A stretch of 64,000 nucleotides of DNA from Biomphalaria glabrata (Eukaryota; Mollusca; Gastropoda; Planorbidae), in assembly GCF_947242115.1 (NCBI RefSeq), contig NC_074714.1, positions 42,514,149 through 42,578,148 of the forward strand, written 5' to 3'. The translations under genes were made by a program, and so were the position numbers. Under the pieces are notes generated by a model. That model saw only the letters and a list, made by a program, of their open reading frames with translations, had not been told where the DNA came from and ran no database searches. Positions 1 to 12,595 of this stretch are shown piece by piece (position 1 is the first letter of the stretch; each line of letters opens with the position of its first letter).

Positions 1-418
1 ATATTAAAGGTATGTCTAACTTACCAAAGAAACCATTAAGCGACGAAAGAATACGAACGTGTGTAGCAGTTAATAACCTCGATTTGAATTACGGCTTAAT
101 AATAGTTAAAAACTCTTTTTATGAGCAATTTATTGCTGATCTACACACCCCTCCCCTTCACACCTACCGTCTGAAGATCGTTGTCGCACCGTCTTAATAG
201 ACGTGCTATTATTTTCTGAGCTTGTTTCATTGAACATAGATTATATGAGTAGACCAGAGAGAAAATATAAGAGGAGTGGCAGACGATGATATCTTTCTAC
301 AAATCCAACGCTATCTCCCGCCAAAAAGAAATCCTAATTATAACAAGTATTTAAAAAAATGCAAACACACATTTTTTTTTCATATAAATTTGGAGTAAGA
401 GAGGCAACTATTTTTATG
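1..418. other. Intergenic, no gene seen
   Basis: AT-rich sequence without a convincing coding exon, tRNA or known repeat end. The short open frame near its start has no protein-family look. Confidence 0.5.
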
Positions 419-1361
419 TAGTGTTTCTCAAACTGAGGGGAGCGCTCCCCCTTAGAGGGGGTCTTGCCAAGTGGGAGAGGAATACGAGGTCGTTCAATTT
501 ATTTGTAAGGAAAAAAATGCGTTTTCTTTGTAGTTATAAATGTAGGTTTGAATATTAACTACTAAAATAACCATGTTTGAAATATTACAATGTTTCAATT
601 AAGTAAGAGACGTTGTTTCGTCTTAGAGATAGGACCTTTGAAAATCGTAAACTGTTTTCGCGAGAGACGTCTGCTGCAATATTGACTCTAATCTTTTTGA
701 GAAGACATTTCAAAATGCTATTCTTCTCGACTTTATGTAAGATCTGTCGGATTTCATTCGAATCTCGTACATAATTGTGTTAACGACTTTTACGTAACAA
801 AAAAAAGTTCTGCGACAAAACGTCCAACTAAGTTAACACAAATATAGTCTTATGACAAAAAAAACACATTATATAGGTACGTTCGCTATATATACCTCGA
901 ATGCCCCTCGCATAATGCCATTGAGAAAATGGTGAGTTGTAGACGAAATAGCACGAATTTCTGAAGCAAGAAAACGCATGGTTACGGTCCCCGCTTAGGA
1001 TACAGTTGGGGGAGCTTACATTCCTACCAAGACCACCTTATTCGCTGCAAGGGAAACCTATTGCCGTTCCAATACTATAACCAGAAAGATTTTTTTTTTT
1101 GAGTAAAAAAAAAAGACTATAAAATTATAATCGAATTTTCTTTTTCGATCAAAATAAAAGAATAAATGAATTATCTGTATAGCCTATAAATACAAAGAAA
1201 AAACTGGAACATTTTATACTTTCATACTGTCTGCAAAAGTGTTTTTTTTTCATTACATCTCTAAAACTATACCGGACCACACTGTGGGAGTTTACAGCAC
1301 ACCCACAGACCACCGGGGGGGGGGAGGCGGCGAGCCAATAGTGAAAGTTTGAGAATCACTC
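419..1361. mobile_element. hAT-like non-autonomous element (degraded)
   Basis: The left end reads AGTGTTTCTCAAACT and the right end AGTTTGAGAATCACT, an imperfect inverted repeat of about 15 bp of the CAGTGnTTCTCAAAC type common at hAT ends. Next to both ends are G-rich runs (gggggtcttgcc; ccgggggggggaggcgg). I found no convincing 8-bp target duplication. The interior is AT-rich and non-coding, so an old non-autonomous copy is the best reading. Confidence 0.4.
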
Positions 1362-2840
1362 TTAAACAGCTGGGGAGAAAACTAGTACATTTTGCTCATA
1401 CCAATTAAACGAATGCTCCAATAAAAAAAAATGTATATATGAGACAGAAAATCAATAATACATACAACTTTTACAGTAAAATTATTTCCCCGCTAGCTTG
1501 TGGTCGGCCTCACATCTAACAGATCCTATTTCAAATTTTATATTTTGAAGCTTTGATTCACTCATCAACTGATATTCAAATTTGCAATTCATACGTTTTT
1601 GTGCAGTGATGTTGTCTCCCTTTACTACTTTGTAACAATATAAAATAGAAGCTTATCACGCACAATGTTACATTCAGCCGTCAGACATCTTCATCGAGTC
1701 TTCCCGTGGAGCTGATGTACCGTCTTTATTAAGACAGTCACATCTTTAAGATTGTATTCAATAGCTCTGGCCCTTTCTTTTGAAATGAGATTAGGTCTAG
1801 TTTTGAATAATTGTATTTTGCTTCTATCAGACCGTTGAGACGGATGTCTTTTGTGTAACTTTCTGTCTCAAAGCCTTGGGCGCAAAGAAATAAGTAAGTC
1901 AAGGTTTAAGCTTCTGAATGGAATTGTTAGGTTAACGTCCAGGGAGTCAATCACAGGACAGTTTGTCATTTAAGTACAAATCTTGAGTATCACGTGTTTA
2001 TCTTGGTTTCAGTCGAACTTAAGGCTCGACCTATTTAAATGTTTACCACGTGTGCTGTTGGTTTCAAAAGTTGTCAAGGTCAGGAGGTGTCAATGGGCAT
2101 AGGCTCCCAGGGTCTATAGAATGCTCTTAATTGGTGTGCATCTCAGATAGCCTCTGACATCTAACTGCTCGTGTGGCTTAGATACTATGATCGTCGAAAC
2201 TGCTCTCAATGACTGCTGAAAGGGTAAAGACGGATACCTAACGCCACAAAACCGGGAGCTTCGTCAGACTAGTAAGGCAATTTAAGTAGGAGAGGGGTAC
2301 TTTGAGTTTAAACTCAATTGCCTTACGGTACTAAGGATTCAGGAGACAACCTCGAGGAAAATTCAGGAGTGAAGCCCCTTAGGCGTTGGGAGTATCAACT
2401 ATGATATTCCCTAACTCATCTTCTGCAATTGAGTTGGTGCCGAAAGTAATGTTTAGTTGGATCACATCAATATGGTCTAGAGAGGAACCATGACGCATGG
2501 GCCATCCATGGCCCCTTTATCTAAAGCTCAGGAATGAGCCCCCGATAGGAAAGTCTGGTGATGCTGCAAATTGCTAAAAAAATCAAGGTATGCAACAGTT
2601 ACGGGTTATAAGTTCATCTTGATTGGCGTAATATATGGACGCCATGTGCTTTCTCTGACGGTGGGAGAGGTCTTCGTGCCTTACTGATCAGCTACCCCCC
2701 GCCTCAACCTGGAAAGCCCCCAGTCAGTTAGGTGCTGATCCATGACAGCTTGCCTGCTCTAATGGGTGCTTAGAACTTAGTTTAAAACGACAAGCAGGCT
2801 GAAAACTTGCACCAAGCAATAAATAAAGAAAAATTAAAAA
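1362..2840. other. Unassigned sequence, probably part retroelement UTR
   Basis: No gene exon is seen. From about 2080 the base composition becomes more balanced and stop-rich. The stretch ends in an A-rich tail (AATAAATAAAGAAAAATTAAAAA near 2818) right before a minisatellite. This is what the 3' untranslated part of an inserted retroposon looks like, but I could not recognise a family. Confidence 0.25.
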
Positions 2841-3077
2841 GGACATTTCTGTCATGTGACTAGCTGCATGGAATGTCAGGACATTTCTGTCATGTGACTA
2901 GCTGCATGGAATGTCAGGACATTTTTGTCAATTGACTAGCTGCATGGAATGTCAGGACATTTCTGTCATGTGACTAGCTGCATGTAATGTCAGGACATTT
3001 CTGTCATGTAACTAGCTGCATGGAATGTCAGGACATTTCTGTCATGTGACTAGCTGCATGGAATGTCAGGACATTTT
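2841..3077. repeat. Minisatellite, 38-bp unit, about 6 copies
   Basis: Head-to-tail units beginning GGACATTTCTGTCATGTGAC and continuing to CTAGCTGCATGGAATGTCA, with single-base differences between units. The last copy is partial. Confidence 0.9.
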
Positions 3078-3747
3078 AATGTCAGACACACCAGATTCTG
3101 CCTGACTCAGGAAAAAACTAAAACCAGTGAGTCATCTGGGGGCATCCAGACAGAAGAAACTATACATGATTTACTGAGTACTTACTCCCCTCCCCCACCC
3201 CCCAATAAAAACACGTTAAGATATCTATATCATAATTTTGAGTAGCGTCAAATCAATATAAATCACATTACGTCCGCACATGATTAAAGAAAAAAGAACA
3301 TACATGTCAGTGATGCTCAAACTACTGCCAGTAACTTTAACCGGTACTAGCCGACCCCTCGAAAATGAGGCAGCAGACGTCTAGAGATTGTCTCTGACCG
3401 TTTAAGATAATGAAAATATGTCCCACTTATCTATTAGTTAACGGTTTGGACGAACAAATGGATCACTTTAAATGACATGAATATCATTTAACATTGATAG
3501 ATCTATAAATTGAACTAACTGAAAAAAAGTTTCCGTTTTGTCAGCGATGGTAGTCTGTGATACTATTTTACTATATCGTACCATTGTCTGTTATTTAATG
3601 GAAGATTTTTAAAAAAAAATTATTTTTACAATTTGTTAAAAAATTTCTGTTTTTTTTTGTTGATTTTTTTTGTACATAGAAGTTTTGTTTTAATTAAGCC
3701 TCCGTGGGATGTCATCATATTTGTGCGCGAGTGTATTTTTTTTTGTA

Positions 3748-4072
3748 ATAAAGAGAGAGAGAGAGAAAGAGATGGAAAGAGAGAGACAGAGAGATAGAGA
3801 GAAAGAAAGAGAGAGAGAGAAAAGAGAGAGAGAGAAAGAGAGAGAGAAAGAGAGAGAAAACGAAAAAAAGAGAGATAGAGAAAGAGAGATAGAAAGAAAA
3901 AGAGAGAGAGAGAAAAAGAGAGAGAGAAAGAGAGAGAGAGAGAAAGAGAAAAAGAAAGAGAAAGAGAGAAAAAGAAAGAAAGAGAGAGAAAGAGAAAGAG
4001 AGATAAAGAGAGAGAGAGAAAAAAAAAGAGAGAGAAAAAGAGAAAGAGGGAGAAAGAGATAGAAAGAGAGTA
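3748..4072. repeat. Purine tract (GA/GAAA)n, about 320 bp
   Basis: Almost pure purine on the plus strand. It produces long Arg/Glu/Lys or Ser/Leu open frames that are artefacts of the repeat. Capable in principle of triplex or slipped structures. Confidence 0.95.
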
Positions 4073-4189
4073 TACTTCGTCTTCCTATACAGTAACATTG
4101 ACTCTGTGGTTATCAACAGATTGCTGAATGCTTATATGACAGCGACTTCATTATAACTAGAGAGATGAAGGTGGAGGGAACAATCCCAT

Positions 4190-4445
4190 ATTTACAGAAA
4201 ATATATCTCAATTATGTAAGATATTTTTTTTTACCTTTAACGACATCAAACAAAATAAATGTATTACTACTATTTAAATGACTGTTTTTTGTTTTGTTTT
4301 CAATTGATTCATGTTTTGTTAGCAACAATGAATAATAGTGCAAAGTTTTTACTTGATCCGAGAATGGGCTATCGGAGAAATAATGTGTTCGAAATGTGTA
4401 CCAGACAGGCAGAATGAGTTGATATAAGCTTTGTAATTACGGATG
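4190..4445 (+). repeat. Dispersed repeat 'GD', partial copy
   Basis: Member of the commonest interspersed repeat in this window. Diagnostic core: CTTGATCCGAGAATGGG, then GAGAAATAA.GTGT, then a CAGACAGACAG-rich stretch and GTTGATATAAGCTTTGTAA at the end. Two more partial copies follow at about 5095-5300 and 5385-5560. Confidence 0.7.
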
Positions 4446-5094
4446 GAGTTAACTTATTTTTTAACTTAACTTCTTAAATCTATGTGCTGGTGTTTGCATA
4501 TCAAATCTTTTGTATCTGCACTTAAAATCACGGGAGTTGCTGGACGAGTAAGTTATAGGGTCCAACCTCCCTCCGTTGTGAGAAAGATCATAAAGAATAT
4601 ATTATAATAATTAAATCGATAGAATAACACTAGCATGATCAAGTAATGGCGAAGCCACTTTCAGTTTTAATTATAATACAAACGCTGGATTTCGTTTTGT
4701 ACGATATGACTTCAATACTAAATCCTTAAATTATTATTGGCCTAACCAAGGTTAAAAACATTTTAGTTTTATGTTCTTATTTATGTTCTTATTTAATTTA
4801 TAGAAATTTCTTTTAATAAACCCGAATGCTTTGTTTGATTTTTTGATAGTTTCATCAATATGGGGATTCCATGACAGTTTTTCATTTATTATAACACCAG
4901 TAACACAGACTAAAAACGCAAAATACCTAGGTATTATAATAAACTCAAAATGAATAAGTTTTCTGTTTTAGTTTGAACCCGCACTGAAATGCTATGAAAC
5001 TCAATCGCTTTGTACATAGGTTGACATAACTATTGCAACAATAACAACAAAATAATTGTAAAAAAGCTTTTTTAAGCGAACGAACTCCACGAAA

Positions 5095-5560
5095 GGAACA
5101 TTTACAACTATATCTCAATAATGAAGAAGTTATTTCCCTTTTTCGATATCAAACTAAATAATTACTAATTAATAATTGACTAATTGGTTAATGAAAAAAA
5201 TATTCATATTCCATCTATATTCCATCTATTACAATAAATAATTGTTTAAAGTTTCAGCTTGATCCGAGAATGGGTGTGGACAAACTAACGTGTACAATGA
5301 TCTCATCTTAAAAACTACATATTGAGTCTTATTTGAGAAGACTGACGGATTAATTCTCCTTGTTGGTATTATATAAAATTACCAGTAATTAATTGATTAA
5401 CTGGTTAACGTTTTTAATGATTTATAGCTTGTCTATGCCAAAACATTATTGTGCAAATCTTCAACTTGATCCGAGAATGGTTGTGGGAGAAATAACGTGT
5501 TCAAACTTTTTACCAGACAGATAGTTGATATAAGCTTTGTAAAACAAAAAAGAAGCACTT
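5095..5560 (+). repeat. Two further partial 'GD' repeat copies
   Basis: The first holds the ATTTCCCTTTTTCGATATCAA and CTTGATCCGAGAATGGGTGTG parts. The second holds CTTGATCCGAGAATGGTTGTG and ends GTTGATATAAGCTTTGTAA. Together with the copy at 4190 they form a small local cluster downstream of gene A. Confidence 0.6.
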
Positions 5561-5681
5561 TGCAAGTTCTTGTTATAATAGTTAGCTTTTATTACAATGT
5601 ATATGTTCAGTTATTCCATTTCTTCACATCACGAGACGTTTTTATTTTTACATATGCAATGCTATTATACCCGTAAGCTCA

Positions 5682-7104
5682 TTATAAGAGATTCACTCTA
5701 TATCCAAATGTAGTCCAATAGATTTGCGTGCTAAAAGCTGAAATGAGAAGTTCTGCTTTGCCTGATGTTGCAATAGAGCAGGCCGGGTGATCTAAGTACA
5801 AACAAGAATTACATTAAAATAGAGAATCAATGTGCATTACAGTAAAATGTTTTCATGTATGTATTAATTTGGCTTATCTTTATTTTTTTTTTTTGAATAT
5901 TAAATATATTTACAAACAATCTGACAAATGCTTGTCAATGAATGTATAATGATATGCCATTACATTTTAATTTTCCTGCGTTGCCTCCCTGTAGTTCTAA
6001 GGAGAAAAAGAACATCAAAATGATGGATTTTATATTTTATAAATTAACAACTCCTTTTTATTTTTATTGTTAAAGGAGAACATTACTCAAAGTCAGTAAA
6101 GGACAATGAACTCATCTTAGTAAAATAATATAATTTATCCTTACTTTTGAATGATTACTTTATAACGGTATAGGTCATCTGTAATTTTTTTTTGATAACA
6201 CCATATTCAAATTCAGAGTATTTTGGACTATATAAGTGCTAAAGTATTTATTGGCTTTTGTTTCACATTTTCGTATAAGCAACCAAAGACTGAATACTTA
6301 AAGGAAACATGGCAGTTGTACCTTGTGTAGGTAGTGCCAATGGAACGTCCTTCCCACCTGTGACGTCACTTACTCCACCTAACATCACTGCCCCGAATTC
6401 GGTTGTCTGGACACACAGAGAGTGAGGTCTGCCTAGTGTGGAGGAGAGGTAGATGTAGCCCTGTAAAATAAAGAAAAAGAAATAATGAAATATCTCATGG
6501 CGACATTTCAAAATTTCCGAGGGTAAACAATGCATAGATCTAGGAGGCAAAGTGTTCTCATTCGCTTAAGTTAGCTTTATTGGTTTACATCATTTGTTGA
6601 TATAATATGTGTTTTAATTTATAGAAAGTGAATATATTATTTTTTTAAATTTTATTTTGAATACTAACTTAGTAATTAATGTTTTTCTGACAGTGAGATT
6701 TTCATGTGACGTCAAAAAAACCTATTAATTTAATATATTGACTTAATTTATAACGAAAACCATACTGTAAAGTTTACAATCTCGTAAAAGAAATAGACCT
6801 AGATCTATACAGTTAGATCTAGATCATTTCAGCAAAGAAAAAAAAGCGTTATTAAGAAAAGATCTACATGCTTGACTAAGCATGGCAATGTGTATTTTCT
6901 CGCCTGACCACTCAGCACACAACAAACACTATCGCTTGGTTGATGGTTGTCTTGTCATGACCGTCTACACATAGTCTAGGTTAGTCTTACACTGACCAAT
7001 TTGTTAAAATCAGTCAGAAACACGTTCTATTTACTTTTGGACAAGGAGGGTGTAAATGAAAATGTTACTTTTTTGTCAATATATACCATATTTTGCATAT
7101 TCAG

Positions 7105-7145
<41 letters not shown>

Positions 7146-8220
7146 GACTAGAGTAACAATTTAAATTGAATAGTATTGTACATTTATGTAGTGTGTATTA
7201 TTAAAGTGATTTCTAGTTCCAGAATAAAAGCTTTGTATTTATTTAAAGAAGACTTCTTTTTTGAATTTATAATTTGCAGCAGTATCTCCGGCATCACGAT
7301 ATTGTTCAAAATTGTCTAACAGGGAAAACCATATAAAATTAAAACATCAGAAACGCATTGTCTGATCAACACAATCTCATCGTAACATCAAGATATCGTT
7401 GTCATCTGGCACTCAAACATATATTCTCACAAATACATTTAAGCTCATTTCTTTAAACATTAAATAAAATAGGGGCCGCAACAAAAATCCTGTCAAGGTC
7501 TCCACTTACTGAAATCCAGCAGCGCTCGAATGTAGAGTCCAGGACACTAATATGATAGTCACACACGAGGCAGAGCTAGTTTAACATACCTGTGGCCAGT
7601 CCCAATCGAATTCTCCCTCTGTGCAATTCTCTGGAACGGTTTTATAGAGGACTGGCTTGTTGTGAATAGTCTGGTTGGTCCTATTATCAAAACCAAAAGA
7701 AAGTTTAGCAGCAAAACAAGATGCAACATAAATGAATACATTGATTTTATTACATCTACCGATTAAATGAACGTAACAACTATGCAGCTATTTTCGACTA
7801 TATTAGTTCGACTTAATTCGACAATCTTAGTTCAACTATCTTAGTTCGAGTATCTTAGTTCGACTATCTTAGTTCGACTATGTTAGTTGTAGTCACAGAA
7901 AATTATTTACCTTTCCTTTAAAACAACAACCGATACACTAAAAGGATCAACCCCCTAACCATAACTTTAAAAAAATCCTATAAAAACGGCACAAACATGT
8001 ATTTATACATAGATCGTAACGTTTGCTCTAAGTAAAATCGTCAATAGTAACCACATAATGCGTTTGTTGTTCGCACAGCAATCACTAACTGATATATTTG
8101 TGGATGGGCTTACCTGACTGACCCCATATTGGTCAGTCGACATCTATCAGCCGAAAATACGACATCAACTGTAATAAAGACAATTAGTATGCCCCCGAAA
8201 AAGCGATAGTTGAACATCAT
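5682..8220 (-). CDS. Copy A: secreted Meteorin-N-like protein, 148 aa, four exons
   Basis: Exons (minus): 8220-8114, 7680-7590, 6460-6322, 5791-5682; all introns GT-AG, phases 2, 0, 1. The two adjacent ATGs give MMFNYRFF; the first is used here. A signal peptide (GGILIVFITVDVVFS) precedes the mature start ADRCRLTNMG. The four domain cysteines are at DRC, ENC, LCV and PAC. Exon 2 ends CTEGEFDWDWPQ; exon 3 begins GYIYLSSTLGRPHSLCV; exon 4 ends with the aromatic strand YWTTFGYRVNLL. One N-glycosylation sequon lies early (NQT). A polyadenylation signal AATAAA on the minus strand is at 5588-5593. Cysteine spacing and the C-x2-G-x-F-x-W-x-W-P-x-G core match the N-terminal half of Meteorin as remembered. 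Function is unknown; extracellular location is inferred from the signal peptide. Closest relative here is copy B. Confidence 0.8.
7107..7142. repeat. (GA)n microsatellite in intron 2 of copy A
   Basis: Uninterrupted GA dinucleotide run of about 36 bp. Confidence 0.9.
7803..7890. repeat. 14-bp tandem repeat in intron 1 of copy A
   Basis: About six imperfect units of TTAGTTCGACTATC. Confidence 0.8.
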
Positions 8221-8230
8221 TCTCTTGGAT

Positions 8231-9013
8231 AGGCTACTAATGAATATCTCGGATGGACGTTCCAGTTTAATAAAAGTTGGCATGAACTTTTGTGTGTTAT
8301 AATGAAACTTAAGGCCTACTTTTTCTAGAAATTTAGATTTAAAAAAAAAACCTTATCTTAATTTGCAAAGTGAAGTCATTTTCTTGTCTTTTGCCTTAAA
8401 TGTGGATCTTTTTCGGACGGGGAGATCGTAAGAACACACTGCCGTTTTTTGTTTTTCAATTTTCTGCTATCTTACCATTTGTTGGCGCACATACCCCGCG
8501 GGTTACACAATTTTAACAAAAAAACGGATGGCAGCTGTGTGAGGTTTACACAATTTATTTTACTAATAAACATAGCATAACGGAATCTATGGACATACCG
8601 GTGGGTCTTTATACCTCCTAGAGTTCGCTGTGTGGTGAAATGTACGTTGGAAAGCTTTATGAATAGCTCAGTATAAACCTCTAGAAAACTAATAGCAAAG
8701 ATGCGTCAGAGAATCTTTATTATACCAATGTGGAAATGTAAAGACTACGATGCATGCAATACATCTGCAATCCATCGCCAGTCTCACTAATGTCTCACTT
8801 TAGTTTGTGAAGCCATTGAAACTTTTATTCTATTCACTGTCTTCTTCCACTGCAGCAGCAGCTGGTTATAAATGAGCTCTTCATATGCGGGTGCCTGTTT
8901 TACCATTTTGTTTTTACTCATTTTGTAGTTTGTGCGGGGTATGTGCAAGTGCAGGTTATATGAGGGATATGCAGGAAAATCCGGTAATTGGGTCTTCTGC
9001 GAATGCTATAAAT
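8231..9013. other. Upstream region of copy A, no gene seen
   Basis: Presumed 5' flank and promoter side of copy A. I could not pick out a convincing core promoter or any other exon. Confidence 0.4.
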
Positions 9014-9350
9014 CAGTGATGCCCAACCTAATTCGACCCACTGGCGGGGGCGATCGCCCCCCCCCCGACTCGGCTGACCCCCCCGCCCCCCAAAGGGGGG
9101 GGCGGACGAATTTTAGTATAGAATTCACACAATTTGTATACGAATTTATTATGTTAATAATATATAATATTTATTTATATTTCAACCTATTTTTAAATTA
9201 TTTCGCCCCCCCCCCTCTAGTATGTTGGCCGATTTGGTGGGGTCGGGAGGGGGCGATGATATCAATCCCGCCCCCCCCCCCACCCATACACTTTCGAGTG
9301 GGGGGGGCGGTCCAATTTATTTGTAGAAATCACAGCTTGCTAACAGAAAC

Positions 9351-9387
<37 letters not shown>

Positions 9388-11473
9388 TAAAACTTGTTAT
9401 TAATATTTTAACCGATCTTTATATTATGTCGTTCCCTGTTTGTCGAGGGGGGGGGGAATACCTCTACTGCCTAAACCCTTTGAGTGGGCGGGGGCGGTCC
9501 TACTTTTATGGAGAAATCATAGTTTGTGAACAAAATTAATTCAATTTATATATAAATTTTATATTATGTCAATCCCCTTCTGGTATCTTAGCCGATTTGG
9601 TGGAGTTGGGGGAGAGTGATTGCATGTACTGCCCTCCCACTCTAGCCCTCTGAGTGGGGGGGCGGTCCTATTTTTATGGAGAATCATAGTTTGTGAACAA
9701 AATTAGTTGAGTCGCCCCACCCCTATTCTTTAATGCCAAATGCAATCTTTAGCAGAAATTATTAAAGGAGCGAGGATTAACCGTTTTCACTCTACCGCCC
9801 CTCTCATTTCCAGACATAGTTTATGTAATTTCACATGAATTTATCATAATTATTTTAAGAAAGTTAGAATTCAAACGAAATTTTTAGTATAAGAGTCATG
9901 ATTGAGAAGTTCTACTAACTCAAATAATACAGAACATAGTCGCCTTTTCCCAACCTTTACTCAATCTGAAATTTTTCTAGTTAAATAAATTTGGGACTAT
10001 AACTCACAATTTATACTTTAATTTTATTGAATATTATTTATCGAATAATTCTTTTTTCGGCGGCGAACCTCAAAGCCAAATCTAAATATGTGGGGTATCT
10101 TATCTTCCCAAGGAACAAATCGGTTTTATTTGCAATGTATTAAGGGCCTATAAATTCATATTAGAATATTTTTCAAGTACAACATTATTCGAAAGGTCCT
10201 TTTTTAATAGTATGAAAAATGAGCTTTAGGTCAGGAGAATGCGTTTCTTCTATGAAGTATGCAAGAAAAGGTTTTTGGCGTCGGAACTCCACTGATGAAT
10301 AATGAGCTGTAGTTGTCAGGAGAATGCGTTTCTGCAGTGAAGAAAACGCTTTTGACGAACTCCATCGATAAATAATGAGCTGTATATGTCAGGAGAATGC
10401 GTTTCTGCAGTGAAGAATGCAAAAAAAAAAACCGCTTTTGGCGACGGGGCTTCGCCCCGAACTCCATTGATAAATAATGAGCTGTAGATGTCAGGAGAAT
10501 GGGTTTCTGCTTTGAAGAATGCAAGAAAAGGCTTTTGGCGTCGGGGCTTAGCCCCTAATTCTTTTTATGAATAATGAGCTGTAGATGTCAGGAGAATGCG
10601 TTTCTGCATTGAAGAATGAAAGAAAACGCTTTTGGCGTCGGGGCTTCGCCCCAAATTCTTTTTTGAATAATGAGCTGTATATGTCAGGAGAATGCGTGTC
10701 TTCATTGAAAAAAGCAAGAAAACGCTTTTGGCGTCGGGGCTTTGCCCCGAAACCCACTATGGAACCTTATAACGCTGCCCCAGTTGTTTTGTTTTTCTCC
10801 GAAGGTTGAGAAATGCTGCGCTTTTTTTCTCATATATATATATATGCTGTACGCACGTTTATGCATAGGGTTAGGGTTTACTGGGCGTTAGGGTTAGGGT
10901 TTGGAAAAAAATCGCCCCCCCCCCACTCCAAAGTTCTGGATCCGCTAGTGATTCGACCAGAGGGCCGTTTTTATTTCCGACACTCGTGTCGCGGGCCACA
11001 TGAACAAAAAGTAGGCGATATTGACCTGAAACCCGTAGATCCTGTGCGTCATTAATTAATGGGATATTTGAAATGTATCTTTTTTTTCCCGAGTCAGAAG
11101 ATGGCTTCATTTCTCTACTTAAAATATCAGCAACATTGTAGCTAGCTTTACAACGGAGTCATTTTGTTTGGTAAATATCCTCCTATTTTTAGGCTTATTT
11201 TAACAATCTTTTATTCGCGGCTCAAACCAAGAATGCCGTCATATTTGTTTCATAATGTCGTTTATATGTTGTTTTTTTTTAAACAGCCACACTTTCTTTA
11301 TAAAACAAATATGTTGAGGGCCCAAGGCCCCTAACGTAAGTAAAGATAAATTTTTAATTTTTTTTTTGGAAAAAGGGGGGATTTTCAACACTTTGTGCCG
11401 ACATTTCGGCGGGCCGGATGGACTCACGTCGCGGGCCGGATCTGGCCCGCGGGCCGTACTTTGGCCATCACTG
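9014..11473. mobile_element. hAT-like non-autonomous DNA transposon, 2.46 kb
   Basis: The element starts CAGTGATGCCCAACCTAA and ends TTGGCCATCACTG, an inverted repeat of the CAGTGATGgCCAA type. It is flanked on both sides by the identical 8-mer CTATAAAT (9006-9013 and 11474-11481), the target duplication expected of hAT elements. No transposase frame is visible. The interior holds C/G homopolymer-rich blocks with repeated 'ggggggcggtcc' motifs (9040-9730), a (TA)n run near 9356, a tandem array of 73-103 bp units (10215-10755) and two short TTAGGG-type motifs (10866-10900). The perfect target duplication suggests a fairly recent insertion. Confidence 0.75.
10215..10755. repeat. Tandem subrepeats inside the hAT-like element, six units
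   Basis: Units of 73-103 bp each carry GTCAGGAGAATGCG, then TGAAGAATGCAAGAAAACGC, then CTTTTGGCG. Most also carry the palindrome GGGGCTTCGCCCC. The several open frames across this array are products of the repetition. Confidence 0.85.
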
Positions 11474-11640
11474 CTATAAATACTTAAGCATCTCTTAGAG
11501 TTTTTCTATTTTGTTTGCTCTTACATAGACCCATTTCACCTGTCAGTATAATTTTACAAGATCATTGAATCTTTACACGTTTCAGAAGTCCTGTCTAAAT
11601 ATAACATCGACCCGAAAAGATAAAAAACAACAACATTTTT

Positions 11641-12595
11641 TAGCGGCCCCGAAAGGGTAAAAGACGCTATTAGTTTTGTCTGGCCTGTCTGTCCGTCCGT
11701 CTGTCCCGTTTAGATCTCGTAAACTAGAAAAGATAGTGAAAATCCGACAGCACAGTATTTTAGACCATTCAAAGTTCTGATGCAACGGCTCCTTTTTTCT
11801 TTTCTGAAAGCGAAAAATCTAATTTCTTAATCCCTTATGTAAGAAGTTTTTTCATAAAAATACACCACTTTTACAACTATTTAATATTAATAGTAACAAA
11901 CACTTGACACTCTCTGTTGGGGGACACAGCTATTTACCATTTTATGTAAAACATTTATGCAAACGGTTGTAGATTTTTTGTCAAAAAAATATTTTTTTGT
12001 ATTGTTGTATTGTTAAGTTATGTAAGTTCTGATATATTATGTACTATATTTACACACAAAAAAAATGTTTATTATTTTTTTAAAGAGAAAAAATCTATTT
12101 AGTATGCATATAGGTCAGACATAATTTAAAGCAACAATTAATTAAACAATTAAGTAGTTTTTCATATTATCGCGTGGATTGTAGCACAAACCAGCCGCCA
12201 TTGAACACCTAACCAAAGAAAAAAAAATTTTTTTGATTTAACAGAAATGTTTTATTCTTGAGGAATAAGAGATTAACCCTTTACAAAACAATTAGATAAA
12301 TTGGATATTCATTATAAGACATCAGTTAGGCCAGGTTCACATCTAACTTCACATTCACTTTCACCTATCCTTTGGTCTGCTGGACCGCTGGGGCACCACA
12401 CAAGATCTGTTAACCTTTTTTTCTACATAATTTTCAGTCATTTGTCTTTGATATAATTTCATTCTGATAATATTGAAACCTGCCTTTTTACCTGCCTGGG
12501 TGGACCACTTCGGGGGCCGATTTTCAGTTTGTGTTTCCACACAAACTGTCTTTGTAACCTTGCTTATATAAATATTTTGCATCCCTATGGTATAA
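11641..12595 (+). repeat. Dispersed repeat 'R900', copy 1
   Basis: Begins AGCGGCCCCGAAAGGGTAAA, then GACGCTATTAGTTTTGT and a run of TCTGTCCG motifs. It continues to TTAGGCCAGGTTCACATCTAA and ends near CACACAAACTGTCTTTGTAACC. A second copy lies at 36891-37870 and contains two SINE insertions that this copy lacks. The part between 12135 and 12310 aligns less well. Confidence 0.7.

Noticed and set aside
3709-4116. Long Arg/Glu/Lys and Ser/Leu open frames on both strands
   Set aside because: Translation of a pure purine/pyrimidine tract; no start context, splice sites or domain.
10231-10809. Several Ser/Arg-rich frames on both strands
   Set aside because: Read from the tandem subrepeats inside the hAT-like element.
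10866-10900. Telomere-like TTAGGG repeats
   Set aside because: Only two short pairs, inside a transposon; not a telomeric array.
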